From: an uncultured delta proteobacterium
GTDB lineage: Bacteria; Desulfobacterota; Desulfovibrionia; Desulfovibrionales; Desulfovibrionaceae
Length of the DNA: 64,000 nucleotides
Direction: 5' to 3'
Assembly: GCA_900079685.1 (NCBI GenBank)
Contig: LT599019.1
Coordinates: 295,864 to 359,863 of the forward strand
The notes beneath the pieces were generated by a model, which was not told the origin of the DNA, ran no database searches, and worked only from the letters and a program-made list of their open reading frames with translations. Below, one piece after another: positions 28,085 through 37,280 of this stretch (the first letter of the stretch is position 1; every line of letters begins with the position of its first letter). The position numbers and the translations under genes were made by a program.

Positions 28085-29782
28085 ATGCTAACCCGGGAAG
28101 AGCAACAATTACTGGAATCCATGGATCGGGCGGAACTGCTGCGCCACACGCGGGAAATAGCTTCATACAAACGAGTTTCCTGTACCGAGGGTGAATCGGC
28201 CGCCAGGGAATACATCAAGGCCGAATTGCTCAAGGAGGGTATCGCGGTTCGGGAGATGCCGGCAAAGGGACTCCTCAGCTACCCCCAAAACAGCATTCTC
28301 ATTGCGAACCACGGCAGGCCGGATGAGCGGGAACTGCCCTCGGTTGCCTGGACCCATTCCGGTTCCGCCGATACTCCCGTCACGGGAAAGGCGGTGTATC
28401 TGGAACGGGATAACTTTTCCGGCAACCCCCTTGTATACCTCGCAGAACGGGGCGCGTACCCCAAAGATCTGCTCGGCAAGGTGGTGCTCACCACCGTAAT
28501 ATCCGCCGTGTCCGTGATGGAGGCGCAGGAACGCGGCGCTGTGGCCTATGCCGTCTGTTGGCCGCAGGGGGATGAGACGTATGCGCACGAGTGCATGGTT
28601 CAGTATATGGGCTGGGGCACGCCGCTACCCGAGGAAGCCGACCTTTTCCCGTCAATACCCGTTATCGCGGTGAACAAGTCCACGGGCGACAGCCTGCGCT
28701 CGCAAGCCCTCAACAATGACCTGGTCTGTACGGTTCAGGTGGCAATGGACACCGCGGTGCGCGGTTTCGCGCAACTTGAAGCACGGCTGGAAGGCAGCGG
28801 CGGATCCCCTTTCTTCTATCTTGTGGGCAGTCATCTTGATTCCATTTACTATGGAGCCACGGACAACGCCACCGGCGACGCCATCAACCTGATGCTTGCC
28901 AAACGTTTTGCCCGCGCTTCCCATCTGCCGTACGGACTGCGTTTTTGCTGGTGGTCCGCGCATGAATACGCGAAGTATGTGGGGTCCTCCACGTATGCCC
29001 TGGATAATTTTCAGGATTTGAACCGGCACTGCCTGGCGTATACGAATATCGACATGCCGGGGCTCAAGGGCGCGACCTGCTATACAAGGACAACGGCGGG
29101 ACCGGACTATCTCGATCTGGCGCGGAAAACGGTCGAGGATATGACCGGCCAGAACGGGGTCTGGCCGTACCCCGTCCGGTCCTGGGACCAGTCGTTCCAG
29201 AATATGGGCATATCCACTTACTTTGCTTGGCTCTCGGGGCTTCCGGATACCAGCCCGGACCGGACCATGGACAGTTTTATGAGTTGGTGGTGGCATACGG
29301 AGCACGATGTCATGGACTATTGCGATGCCGATATTCTCCACACCGACGCCCGGATATATCTCCTTGCGCTTTTCAGGGCTCTGCATGACCATGGCGGTGC
29401 TCCCACCCCCCTGCCCCTATGGGATTTTACCCAGAAAAAACTATGGGAATTCGCCGGGCGCTTCAGGGATGTTCTGGACTTTGGGCCGCTGCTCGGCGCC
29501 TGGGAGGATGCGCGGGCCGAGTGGAGCCGGGGCGCCTCCCGCCTGGATCCCGGGCAACGGCTGTCCACCGTCCGCAAGCTGAACCAGATTCTTTATGCCC
29601 AGCGAGCGCAATGGGTGCAGGATACAGGGATTACGCATCCTTATCTGCCGGGCATTTCCTGGTCCGCCTCGCCCTTGGCCGATAAAAAGGGCTCGGCCAA
29701 AGGCCGATTGATCCTTGACCATTATCTGCGGACGCAAATCAACCGTATCTACAGTCTGCTATCGGATCTGCCTCGCGCGTAA
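28085..29782 (+). CDS. M28-family metallopeptidase-like protein
   Basis: The 565-residue protein contains GSHLDSIYYGATDNATGDA, the first M28 metal block, then WWSAHEYAKYVGSS with the Glu-like position, and NIDMPGLKG. A 150-residue insertion ahead (LYLERDNFSGNPLVYLAER, and VVLTTVISAVSVMEAQERGAVA) looks like a PA domain. M28 enzymes are zinc aminopeptidases and carboxypeptidases. No signal peptide is visible, so it acts in the cytoplasm. Two ATGs are six bases apart; GGAGG is eight bases from the second, which I chose. As the third gene after NCS1 permease and creatininase it may process the product or a peptide-like precursor. Confidence 0.75.
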   Translation: MLTREEQQLLESMDRAELLRHTREIASYKRVSCTEGESAAREYIKAELLKEGIAVREMPAKGLLSYPQNSILIANHGRPDERELPSVAWTHSGSADTPVTGKAVYLERDNFSGNPLVYLAERGAYPKDLLGKVVLTTVISAVSVMEAQERGAVAYAVCWPQGDETYAHECMVQYMGWGTPLPEEADLFPSIPVIAVNKSTGDSLRSQALNNDLVCTVQVAMDTAVRGFAQLEARLEGSGGSPFFYLVGSHLDSIYYGATDNATGDAINLMLAKRFARASHLPYGLRFCWWSAHEYAKYVGSSTYALDNFQDLNRHCLAYTNIDMPGLKGATCYTRTTAGPDYLDLARKTVEDMTGQNGVWPYPVRSWDQSFQNMGISTYFAWLSGLPDTSPDRTMDSFMSWWWHTEHDVMDYCDADILHTDARIYLLALFRALHDHGGAPTPLPLWDFTQKKLWEFAGRFRDVLDFGPLLGAWEDARAEWSRGASRLDPGQRLSTVRKLNQILYAQRAQWVQDTGITHPYLPGISWSASPLADKKGSAKGRLILDHYLRTQINRIYSLLSDLPRA

Positions 29783-29803
29783 GCCAGCTATCCTTCCATG
29801 ACC

Positions 29804-29840
29804 AGCCTGCCTGAAAGCACCTTCTGGCAGGCTGTTTTTC
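29804..29840 (+). terminator. Rho-independent terminator of the NCS1 operon
   Basis: Stem AGCCTGCC/GGCAGGCT with a loop of 14 bases, followed by GTTTTTC, 22 bases after the M28 stop. Confidence 0.85.
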
Positions 29841-29843
29841 GCA

Positions 29844-29881
29844 TACAAAAAGGCCCGCCGGGAAAAACGGCGGGCCTTGAT
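29844..29881 (-). terminator. Rho-independent terminator of glyA
   Basis: Stem AAGGCCCGCC/GGCGGGCCTT with a nine-base loop. On the minus strand it is followed by TTTTTGT, 20 bases beyond the glyA stop. Confidence 0.9.
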
Positions 29882-29899
29882 GACGGAGAAGAACGTCTG

Positions 29900-31138
29900 T
29901 TACCAGGCGAACAGCGGGAACTTGCGGGCGAACTTTTCAACCTTTTTGGCCAAGCCCTTGAGCTCGGTCTCGTTATTGCGCGCGGCAATGGCTTCGTCTA
30001 TCCAGCCGACGATCTTTTTCATGTCGTTCGCCTTCATGCCGCGCGTGGTCAGAGCCGGGCTGCCGATGCGGATGCCGCTGGTCACGAAGGGCGAGCGGGT
30101 CTCAAACGGAACGGTGTTCTTGTTGACCGTGATGCCGGCCTTGTCCAGAGCGTGCTCGGCATCCTTGCCCGTCACGTCCTTGCTGGTGAGGTCGATCAGG
30201 ATGAGGTGGGTGTCCGTGCCGTCGGAAACGAGCGTGTACCCGGCGTCCTTGAGGGCGGAAGCAAGCGCCTGGGCATTTTCCAGGGTCTGCTTCTGGTACT
30301 TCAGGAAGGAGGGTTTGAGCGCTTCGCCGAAGGCCACGGCCTTGGCCGCGATGACATGCATGAGCGGGCCGCCCTGAATGCCGGGGAATATCTGGCTGTT
30401 GATGTCCTTGCCGAAGACTTCGTCCGCCAGGATCATGCCGCCGCGCGGGCCGCGCAGGGTCTTGTGCGTGGTGGTGGTGGTAATGTGCGCGTGCCCGATG
30501 GGGGTCGGGTGCACGCCGACGGCCACGAGACCGGCGATATGCGCCATGTCCACGATAAGCTTCGCGCCCACTGCATCGGCAATGGCGCGGAAGCGCGGAA
30601 AATCGAGGGTTCTCGGGTAGGCGCTGCCGCCCGCGAGGATGAGTTGGGGCTTGTGCTTCTTGGCGAGGGTTTCCACTTCCGCAAAGTCGATCTGCTGCGT
30701 TTCCTTGTCCACGCCATAGGGAACGATGTTGAAAAGCTTGCCGGAGAAGTTCACGGGGCTGCCGTGCGTGAGGTGCCCGCCGTGGGAGAGATTCATGCCG
30801 AGGATGGTGTCGCCGGGCTTGATGACCGCGAAATAGGCGGCCATGTTGGCCGGGCTGCCGGCATGGGGCTGGACGTTGACGTAATCGGCCTTGAACAGCT
30901 TTTTCGCCCGTTCGATGGCCAGGCTTTCAGCCATGTCCACGAACTCGCACCCGCCGTAGTAGCGCTTTCCGGGGTACCCTTCGGCATACTTGTGGGTCAT
31001 GATGGAACCCTGAGCCTGGCGGACGGCGGCGGAAATAAAGTTTTCCGACGCGATCATTTCCAGCTTGGAAAGCTGGCGGTCGGTCTCAAGGATGATGGTT
31101 TTCGCAAGCTCCGGGTCGGATAACAACAACTCGTCCAT
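29900..31138 (-). CDS. glyA: Serine hydroxymethyltransferase
   Basis: A PLP enzyme that converts serine and tetrahydrofolate to glycine and methylene-tetrahydrofolate. The 412 residues are the usual length. Signatures include [33 protein letters not shown], split across the N-terminal part, and the lysine block [16 protein letters not shown] near residue 225 that carries the PLP lysine. AGGAGAGG is four bases before the ATG of [10 protein letters not shown]. It is the last gene of the DUF177-rpmF-plsX-fab cluster, 11 bases after fabF, and is followed by a strong terminator. Confidence 0.97.
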   Translation of the reverse strand: MDELLLSDPELAKTIILETDRQLSKLEMIASENFISAAVRQAQGSIMTHKYAEGYPGKRYYGGCEFVDMAESLAIERAKKLFKADYVNVQPHAGSPANMAAYFAVIKPGDTILGMNLSHGGHLTHGSPVNFSGKLFNIVPYGVDKETQQIDFAEVETLAKKHKPQLILAGGSAYPRTLDFPRFRAIADAVGAKLIVDMAHIAGLVAVGVHPTPIGHAHITTTTTHKTLRGPRGGMILADEVFGKDINSQIFPGIQGGPLMHVIAAKAVAFGEALKPSFLKYQKQTLENAQALASALKDAGYTLVSDGTDTHLILIDLTSKDVTGKDAEHALDKAGITVNKNTVPFETRSPFVTSGIRIGSPALTTRGMKANDMKKIVGWIDEAIAARNNETELKGLAKKVEKFARKFPLFAW

Positions 31139-31149
31139 GGTGCCTCTCC

Positions 31150-32397
31150 TTACTCTTCCCACTTTTTATACAAAATACTCACGTTCGTGCCGCCGAAGCC
31201 CGCGGAGTTGCAGAGCGCGTAGCGCGGATCAAGCTTTTTGGGGCCGTCCGCCATGCAGTTCAGATCGCATTCCTCATCCGGGTTTTCCAGGTTGAGGGTT
31301 CCGGGAACCACGCCGGTTTGCAGGGCCAGGACCGTGAACACGCTCTCCAGACCGCCCGCGCCGCCGAGAAGGTGCCCGGTCTGGGATTTGTTGGCGCAGA
31401 TGGCGAGCTTGTAGGCATGGGGGCCGAAAGCAGCCTTGATGGCCCTGGTTTCGCAGGCGTCGTTCATGGGCGTGGAGGTGCCGTGGGCGTTGATGTGGTC
31501 CACGTCCTCGGGTTTGACGCCGCCTTCGCTCATGGCATTGCGCATGGCCTGGGCAAGGCCTTCGCCGTTTTCGTCCGGCGCGGTCATGTGGAAGGCATCG
31601 CAGGTGGCGCCGAAGCCGCAGACTTCCGCGTAAATTTTCGCGCCGCGCGCCTTCGCGCTTTCAAGGCTTTCCAGCATGAGCATGCCGCAGCCTTCGCCCA
31701 TGACAAACCCGTCGCGGTCTTTGTCAAAGGGGCGCGAGGCTTTTTCCGGCTCGTCGTTCCGCGTGGAAAGGGCTTTAAGGGCCGTGAACCCGGAAATGCC
31801 CATGGGCGTGACAACAGCCTCGGTACCGCCGGTAATGGCGGCGTCGCAGCGGCCCATGACGATTTCGGTGTAGGCGTGGCCAATGGCGTGCAAGCCGGAG
31901 GAGCAGGCGCTGGTCATGACCAGGTTGGAGCCCTTGATGCCCGTGAGCATGGCGATCTGCCCGGGCGCCATGTTGGAAATGAGCATGGGGATGAAGAACG
32001 GGGAGACCTTGTTCGGCCCGGCCTCGACCAGACGGGTATGGAAGGCCTCTATGGTGGAGAGGCCTCCGAGGCCGACCCCGAGCAGGATAGCCGTGCGTTT
32101 GGCGTTCTCGTCCGAAACGGTGTAGTTGGCGTCTTTCAGGACCTCAAGGCCGCCGGCCGCGCTGAGCTGGACGAAACGGTCCATGCGCTTGGCGGCCTTG
32201 GCGGCGATGCCGTACTTTTCCGGGTCAAAATCCTTGACTTCACCGGCGATACGGGCCGCGAAGGCAGATGCGTCAAAGGCCGTAATAGGCGCGATGCCGG
32301 ATTTTCCGGCCAAAAGCGCGTCCCAGCTCGACACGACGTCACCGCCGAGGGGGGTAATGGCTGAAAGTCCGGTTACAACGACACGTTTTTTACTCAT
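31150..32397 (-). CDS. fabF: Beta-ketoacyl-ACP synthase II
   Basis: FabF condenses malonyl-ACP with acyl-ACP in fatty-acid elongation. The Cys-His-His triad is visible as TSACSSG (near residue 160), NAHGTSTP and [13 protein letters not shown]. Length 415 is standard, with [17 protein letters not shown] at the start and [13 protein letters not shown] at the end. AAGGAAG precedes the ATG. It follows acpP by 180 bases containing a strong hairpin and is 11 bases before glyA. Confidence 0.97.
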   Translation of the reverse strand: MSKKRVVVTGLSAITPLGGDVVSSWDALLAGKSGIAPITAFDASAFAARIAGEVKDFDPEKYGIAAKAAKRMDRFVQLSAAGGLEVLKDANYTVSDENAKRTAILLGVGLGGLSTIEAFHTRLVEAGPNKVSPFFIPMLISNMAPGQIAMLTGIKGSNLVMTSACSSGLHAIGHAYTEIVMGRCDAAITGGTEAVVTPMGISGFTALKALSTRNDEPEKASRPFDKDRDGFVMGEGCGMLMLESLESAKARGAKIYAEVCGFGATCDAFHMTAPDENGEGLAQAMRNAMSEGGVKPEDVDHINAHGTSTPMNDACETRAIKAAFGPHAYKLAICANKSQTGHLLGGAGGLESVFTVLALQTGVVPGTLNLENPDEECDLNCMADGPKKLDPRYALCNSAGFGGTNVSILYKKWEE

Positions 32398-32521
32398 GGT
32401 CTTCCTTCCCAAAAAATCGTGTTTACTGCGGCGCCATATGTCCCGGCAAGAGCCAGGGGAGCGGCGCGGCGGGGAGAACCTTCCCCTTTTGCAAGACGGG
32501 CCCGGTTCCGGAGAAAACCGC

Positions 32522-32554
32522 AGAGCGTCTTATGATCCCATCATAAGACGCTCT
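32522..32554. terminator. 14-bp hairpin between acpP and fabF
   Basis: A perfect stem AGAGCGTCTTATGA/TCATAAGACGCTCT with a five-base loop. On the minus strand it sits 24 bases past the acpP stop but is followed by GCGGTTTTC rather than an immediate U-tract. It probably acts as a partial terminator or a 3' stabiliser of the acpP message, reducing fabF and glyA expression relative to acpP. Confidence 0.6.
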
Positions 32555-32577
32555 TTGACCCAAATTGCCCCCCGCTG

Positions 32578-32808
32578 CTACTGGCGGGACTCAACGTAGG
32601 AGATAGCGTCCTGGACCTTAAGAATCTTCTGGGCATCTTCGTCGTCGATTTCCAGCTTGAATTCTTCTTCCATGGCCATAATCAGCTCGGTCAGGTCAAG
32701 CGAGTCCGCGCCGAGGTCTTCGATGAAAGACGCTTCGGGCTTCACTTCGTCAGCGGAAACGCTGAGCTGGTCCATGATGATTTTTTTAACTTTTTCCTCG
32801 ACAGACAT
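32578..32808 (-). CDS. acpP: Acyl carrier protein
   Basis: This 76-residue acidic protein carries fatty-acyl chains on 4'-phosphopantetheine. The attachment serine lies in [13 protein letters not shown] near residue 36, and the rest matches AcpP throughout. GGAGG lies four bases before the ATG. It sits between fabG and fabF in the fatty-acid operon. Confidence 0.97.
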   Translation of the reverse strand: MSVEEKVKKIIMDQLSVSADEVKPEASFIEDLGADSLDLTELIMAMEEEFKLEIDDEDAQKILKVQDAISYVESRQ

Positions 32809-32851
32809 GTTGCCTCCAGAAGGGTTAAGTACAACCGAAGTTGGATGATTG

Positions 32852-33595
32852 TTAACAATATAAGCCGCCGTTGACGGCGAGCACCTGGCCGGTAATGTAC
32901 CCGGCCCGGTCGGACACGAAAAAGGCCACGGCGGCGGCGATATCGTCCACCAGGCCGAAGCGTTTGAGGGGGATCTGCCCGAGATAGGCTTTTTGCACGT
33001 CCTCGGGGAGGGAAGCGGTCATATCCGTTTCAATGAAGCCCGGCGCGATGGCGTTGACCGTGATGTTGCGGCCCGCGAGTTCCTTGGCGGAAGCCTTGGT
33101 CAGGCCGATCAGGCCGGCCTTGGCCGCGGAGTAGTTGAGCTGGCCCGCGTTCCCCATCTGGCCGGAAATGGAGGTGATGTTGACGATGCGGCCGTACCGC
33201 TGTTTCGTCATCAGCTTCGCGGCCTCGCGCGTACAGGTGAAGGCGCCGCGCAAATTGACGTTCAGGACCGCGTCCCAATCCTCGTCCTTCATGCGGACCA
33301 TGAGCCCGTCCTTGGTGATGCCCGCGTTGTTCACGAGCACGGCGAGCGTCACTTTATCCTTGATCTCGTCCTGAAAAAAGGCCGTGACCGCGGCGGGGTC
33401 GCCCACGTCCAGGCGGAAGGCTTTGGCGCTGCCGCCGGAGGCCCTGATGCCGGAAGCGACTTTTTCGGCTTCCTCGGGCTTGCTGACATACGTCAGGAAC
33501 ACCTGATAGCCCTGGCGGCCCATTTCCTCGGCAATGCCTTTGCCGATGCCTCGGGACGCGCCGGTAACCAGGGCCGTTTTCACTAAATCGCTCAT
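32852..33595 (-). CDS. fabG: 3-oxoacyl-ACP reductase
   Basis: FabG reduces beta-ketoacyl-ACP with NADPH. The 247-residue SDR has [12 protein letters not shown] at residues 12-23, [14 protein letters not shown] near 90, and the Ser-Tyr-Lys catalytic set in [21 protein letters not shown], with the C-terminal [20 protein letters not shown] precedes the ATG. It follows fabH after 101 bases and is 43 bases before acpP. Confidence 0.96.
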   Translation of the reverse strand: MSDLVKTALVTGASRGIGKGIAEEMGRQGYQVFLTYVSKPEEAEKVASGIRASGGSAKAFRLDVGDPAAVTAFFQDEIKDKVTLAVLVNNAGITKDGLMVRMKDEDWDAVLNVNLRGAFTCTREAAKLMTKQRYGRIVNITSISGQMGNAGQLNYSAAKAGLIGLTKASAKELAGRNITVNAIAPGFIETDMTASLPEDVQKAYLGQIPLKRFGLVDDIAAAVAFFVSDRAGYITGQVLAVNGGLYC

Positions 33596-33696
33596 GAAAA
33601 AATTTCCTTATACGTGCCGCAAAACGTAAATATTGCGTATATCAAAAGCCGGTCCGGCTGGCAATCAATCCTACGGCCCAACGCCAAAAAACGGCG

Positions 33697-34689
33697 TTAC
33701 AGCTGGAATAGCGCCGCGCTCCAGGTAAGGCCGCCGCCGAAGGTGCAGGTCAGAATCCGCATGCCGGGTTTGAGCTTGCCCATCCTGCGGGCCTCGTCAA
33801 TCGCCAGCGGGATGGAGGCGGCGGAGGTGTTGCCCGTTTCCGGCAAATTCACGTAGACCTTTTCCACGGGGATTTCCAGCCGCGAGCCCACGGCCTCTAT
33901 GATACGCATATTGGCCTGGTGCGGCACCAGCATGTCCACGTCATCAACGGTCATGTTGTTGCGCGCGAGCAGGTCCCGGCTGATGGCGGCCATGTTGCGG
34001 ACGGCGTGTTTGTAGACGTCCCGCCCGTTCATGCTGATGAAGTAATCCTCGCCGACCGGGTCGCCGGCTTTGTAAACCTCGCCCGATTCGCACGGGCCGC
34101 CGAAATGCAGGAGCGGCCCCAGGGAGCCGTCCGTGCCGGTCTCTATGTCCGTCATGACGGCAAGGGCTTTTCCCTTGCCCACTGCGCCGAGCACCAGGGC
34201 GGAAGCCCCGTCCCCGAACAGCACGCAGGTCGAGCGGTCCTGCCAGTTCGTCCTGTGGGAAAGCGCTTCCGCGGCCACGAGCAGGATTTTCGCTTCCGGC
34301 TGGGCCGCGATGAGGCCCCTTGCCACCACAAGGCTGAACAAACAGCCGCTGCAGGCCGCGTTGATATCTATGGCGTACCGCCCGGTAATGCCGAGCTTGT
34401 CGCACAGAAGGCAGGCGGCGGAAGGCGTTATGTAGTCGCCGGTGCAGGTGGCATAGAGAACATGGGTAATGTCGTTTGCCGTAAGGCCCGCGTCGGCGAG
34501 CGCCTTGACGGCGGCTTCGCGGCCCATGTCGGTATTGCTCTGGCCCTTGGCGAGAAGGTGGCGCTCCTTGATGCCCGTGCGGGTGGTAATCCACTCATCC
34601 GAGGTATCCACCAATTTGCTGAGCTCGTCGTTCGTCATCACGGCATCGGGCAAATACGAGCCCAATCCGAGAATGGCTATCTTCTGCAT
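33697..34689 (-). CDS. fabH: Beta-ketoacyl-ACP synthase III
   Basis: FabH starts fatty-acid chains by condensing acetyl-CoA with malonyl-ACP. The triad is visible: Cys in NAACSGCLFSL near residue 112, His in VPHQAN near 250 and Asn in GNTSAAS near 280. Length 330 is standard. It starts 10 bases after the plsX stop, with AAGGTGA before the ATG, and is followed by a 101-base gap in which AACGCC/GGCGTT forms a small hairpin overlapping the stop. Confidence 0.97.
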   Translation of the reverse strand: MQKIAILGLGSYLPDAVMTNDELSKLVDTSDEWITTRTGIKERHLLAKGQSNTDMGREAAVKALADAGLTANDITHVLYATCTGDYITPSAACLLCDKLGITGRYAIDINAACSGCLFSLVVARGLIAAQPEAKILLVAAEALSHRTNWQDRSTCVLFGDGASALVLGAVGKGKALAVMTDIETGTDGSLGPLLHFGGPCESGEVYKAGDPVGEDYFISMNGRDVYKHAVRNMAAISRDLLARNNMTVDDVDMLVPHQANMRIIEAVGSRLEIPVEKVYVNLPETGNTSAASIPLAIDEARRMGKLKPGMRILTCTFGGGLTWSAALFQL

Positions 34690-34699
34690 GGCGTCACCT

Positions 34700-35740
34700 T
34701 TATTTTATGGCCTTGCCGTAGCGCGTCAGTTCCTCGTTGAGGGAAATGGCTTCCACAAGACGCTCGTAGGTGCCCTTACGGACAAAGGTAGCGGCCATTC
34801 TGGTCGCGCTGGCGACGGCCTTCACGTTGGACCGGCCGTGAGCCACAACGGCAATGCCGTTAAGGCCCAGGAGCGGCGCGCCGCCGTATTCCGCATAGTC
34901 CACGAACCGGGAAAACCGCTTGAACGCGCCCTTGGAAAGGAACGCGCCCAGCTTCGCGACCGTGGAACCCAAAAGCTCGCGCTTCAGGATACGCGCGATG
35001 GAGGTGGCAAGGCCTTCGGAAAGTTTCAGGGCCACGTTGCCGACGAACCCGTCGCACACGATAACGTCGACGTCGCCGGTAAAAATGTCGCGGCCTTCAA
35101 CGTTGCCCACGAAATTGAGGTTCTGCACGAGCTTCAAGAGCTCGTACGTCTCCTTGACGAGGGTGTTGCCCTTGCCCTCTTCCTCGCCGATGGACAAAAG
35201 ACCCAGCCGGGGCACGGCAAGGTCCAGCATGTCCCTGGCAAAGGCGTTCGCCATCAACCCGAACTGCAAGAGATGGTGCGGCTTGCAGTCGACGTTCGCC
35301 CCCACGTCCAGAAGGACCATGGGGCTTTTCTCCGTGGGCATGATGGAGGCGAGCGCCGGGCGTTCCACGCCCGGGATGCGGCCCATGATGAACATGCCGC
35401 AGGCGACGGTAGCGCCGGAATGGCCGGGGCTCACAACGCCGTCGGCCCGCCCCTCTTTGACAAGTCGGCAGGCTACCTGGATGGAGGCGTCTTTTTTACG
35501 GCGGAGAATGTCGGAGGGTTTCTCGTCCATCTCCACCACATCCTCGGCGTGAACTATGTCGACGTCGACCCCGGCGAGATCAAGCTTCGCCAATTCGGCG
35601 GCAACGGCGTCATTGCGCCCGACGAGCAGAATCCTGAAATTTCCGGCTCTGGCCGCGTCCACGGCGCCTGGGACACACACGGAGGGACCGAAGTCCCCGC
35701 CCATGACGTCAACCGCTATAACGGGCGCGTCTCTCGGCAT
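34700..35740 (-). CDS. plsX: Phosphate acyltransferase PlsX
   Basis: PlsX makes acyl-phosphate from acyl-ACP for phospholipid synthesis. The 346-residue protein has IAVDVMGGDFGPSVCV at the start, GRADGVVSPGHSGATVA, DVGANVDCKPHHLLQF and NVEGRDIFTGDVDVIVCDGFVGNVALK, all diagnostic. Its ATG is three bases after the rpmF stop and lacks a strong ribosome site of its own, so translation is likely coupled to rpmF. Confidence 0.97.
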   Translation of the reverse strand: MPRDAPVIAVDVMGGDFGPSVCVPGAVDAARAGNFRILLVGRNDAVAAELAKLDLAGVDVDIVHAEDVVEMDEKPSDILRRKKDASIQVACRLVKEGRADGVVSPGHSGATVACGMFIMGRIPGVERPALASIMPTEKSPMVLLDVGANVDCKPHHLLQFGLMANAFARDMLDLAVPRLGLLSIGEEEGKGNTLVKETYELLKLVQNLNFVGNVEGRDIFTGDVDVIVCDGFVGNVALKLSEGLATSIARILKRELLGSTVAKLGAFLSKGAFKRFSRFVDYAEYGGAPLLGLNGIAVVAHGRSNVKAVASATRMAATFVRKGTYERLVEAISLNEELTRYGKAIK

Positions 35741-35743
35741 ACA

Positions 35744-35923
35744 CTATTCCGCAGGCTGGGGCACAACCTGGCGGTCACGGTATGTGCCGCACGCCGGGCA
35801 AACGGAATGGGGCAGCGTGGCTTCGCCGCACTTGCAGAAAACCACGGGCGGAACAGCCACATGGTGGTGCGCGCGGCGCATGCCTTTTTTGGATTTGGAT
35901 TTTTTGTTCTGTTGAACAGCCAT
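35744..35923 (-). CDS. rpmF: 50S ribosomal protein L32
   Basis: A 59-residue protein read directly from the sequence. It begins MAVQQNKKSKSKKGMRRAHH, and the C-terminal half has the two CxC/CxxC zinc knuckles, FCKCGEATLPHSVCPACGTY, which mark the zinc form of L32. AGGAGAGAACC precedes the ATG. It lies between DUF177 and plsX, the usual order in bacteria, and is only three bases from the plsX start. Confidence 0.97.
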   Translation of the reverse strand: MAVQQNKKSKSKKGMRRAHHHVAVPPVVFCKCGEATLPHSVCPACGTYRDRQVVPQPAE

Positions 35924-35961
35924 GGTTCTCTCCTCGCCGCGGCATTGCCGCGGCCATTGTA

Positions 35962-36504
35962 TTACCGCTTCACCTTCAGGCCGCGCAGCGGGGCCATGCG
36001 GGGGTCGGCGGCATCGGTCCCGCAGGAGCAGGATGCCGTATTTCTATTCGCGCCGCACTGGGGGCAAAGCCCCTTGCAGACGGGGTCGCACAGCGGCTTC
36101 ATGGGCAGGGCCAGGAGAAATTCCTCCCAGGCCAGCGCCGCCAGGTTCATTTCCATACCCTGGCCGGTCGGCGCGTACCGTAAAAGCTCCTGGTCGACGT
36201 CCAGAGCGTCCTCGTCGTTTGCTTCCGACGGGAACGGCTCAAAGGTATCCACCCGCTGGTCTATCACAACAACGGCGTCCTCGGAGCACCGGGTGCACGG
36301 CAAGGCTACCTTGCCCGTGACCGAACCGCGGATAAGCACGCCGTCTTCCTGCGCCAGCACGGAAAACTCCGCGCGCAGCGGCTCCATGATGGTGCAGGGC
36401 ATGTGGAACTCGGCCAACGGGCCGGTCCAGATGGCCTGGTCATCCAGGACATACGTCTTGCCCGACGGCGGAATACTATGCAATAAAACCCAATTGGACG
36501 CCAT
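35962..36504 (-). CDS. DUF177/YceD family protein
   Basis: The 180-residue protein carries PCTRCSEDAVVVIDQRVDTF and, near the C-terminus, CDPVCKGLCPQCGANRN, the zinc-binding pattern of DUF177 proteins, which are regularly found immediately upstream of rpmF and are linked to 23S rRNA accumulation. The start at MASNWVLLHS is chosen because family members begin a few residues before this block; an ATG 26 codons further up is possible. The gene opens the rpmF-plsX-fab operon. Confidence 0.85.
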   Translation of the reverse strand: MASNWVLLHSIPPSGKTYVLDDQAIWTGPLAEFHMPCTIMEPLRAEFSVLAQEDGVLIRGSVTGKVALPCTRCSEDAVVVIDQRVDTFEPFPSEANDEDALDVDQELLRYAPTGQGMEMNLAALAWEEFLLALPMKPLCDPVCKGLCPQCGANRNTASCSCGTDAADPRMAPLRGLKVKR

Positions 36505-36846
36505 AACTTTCTTGCCGGAAATAAAAATGTCGTATCTTTCCAAGATGTTTTCCGGGAAATGGGTAAAAATCCCACTGTCCATGAGGGAAAACAGCCTCTG
36601 GAGGGGAACTACTACATGGCTTTATTTGCCCTTGTCAAGAAAAGGCTTGCTTTTTTGCAAAGCCCGGTATAAAAGTCCCTCTCTCTGGCGGACATGCCTC
36701 TGGCGACGCGCCGCGGCGCATGCATCCGCCCGCGAGGCGGAGCCGGTTCCGCGAAGCCCTCGCGGCTTTTCGCGAAGGGCGCGGGCGCACCCCGCCAAAC
36801 GACTTTTAAATAAACGCATCACGCGTCAGTGCTACGGAGGTTCATC
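36505..36846. other. Divergent region between DUF177 and rpmB
   Basis: The stretch holds no gene I can support apart from a possible 26-codon upstream extension of DUF177. A TATAAA box at 36668 and a GC-rich, highly self-complementary 150-base segment (36690-36800) precede rpmB. CGCGAAGCC pairs with GGCTTTTCGCG there. The latter may be the rpmB 5' leader. Confidence 0.55.
36647..36673 (+). promoter_or_regulatory. Candidate rpmB promoter
   Basis: TTGCTT (36647-36652), 15 bases, then TATAAA (36668-36673). The spacing is one or two bases short of ideal. It would give a leader of about 165 bases with strong secondary structure ahead of rpmB. Confidence 0.35.
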
Positions 36847-37062
36847 ATGGCCAAACAATGCGAAATTTGCGGGAAAAAGCCCCAGGTCGGCAATCTTGTG
36901 AGCCACTCCAACATCAAGACCAAGCGCCGCTTTAACCCGAACCTGCAGTCCGTCCGGCATCAGGACCCTTCCGGCCAGGTGCGCACGGTGAGCGTCTGCA
37001 CCCGTTGCCTGCGTTCCGGCGCGATCAAAAAGCCCGCCGTCCGCAAGGCCCCCGCAGCCTGA
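36847..37062 (+). CDS. rpmB: 50S ribosomal protein L28
   Basis: A 71-residue protein starting [16 protein letters not shown], then [16 protein letters not shown] and the C-terminal [15 protein letters not shown]. The CEIC and CTRC pairs show the zinc-binding form of L28. CGGAGG is placed six bases before the ATG, and an earlier in-frame ATG is rejected. It is alone, followed by a terminator. Confidence 0.97.
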   Translation: MAKQCEICGKKPQVGNLVSHSNIKTKRRFNPNLQSVRHQDPSGQVRTVSVCTRCLRSGAIKKPAVRKAPAA

Positions 37063-37085
37063 CCCGCGTTTTTACGCAGCCCTTT

Positions 37086-37124
37086 GCAAAGGGCGGTTTT
37101 CAGTATGAAAGCCGCCCTTTTGTT
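37086..37124 (+). terminator. Rho-independent terminator of rpmB
   Basis: AAAGGGCGGTTT pairs with AAAGCCGCCCTTT, followed by TTGTTGCG, 26 bases after the rpmB stop. Confidence 0.88.
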
Positions 37125-37280
37125 GCGTCTGTATAGCCGTTTCGCGGATGGATTGCTGCGCAGCTCCCTATTTTTTCCGCTCCCCTTCTTGCCGGACCGT
37201 GTTTTCTGCTTTATCTTTTCTGAACGGTCCCTTTTCCCGCAACAAAGCCCTCCGGGCTCACCATACCGAAAGGACAGCGC

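Noticed and set aside
36622-36822. A 66-codon minus-strand frame in the DUF177-rpmB gap
   Set aside because: No ribosome site, Arg/Ala-rich translation from a structured GC-rich leader; more likely non-coding.
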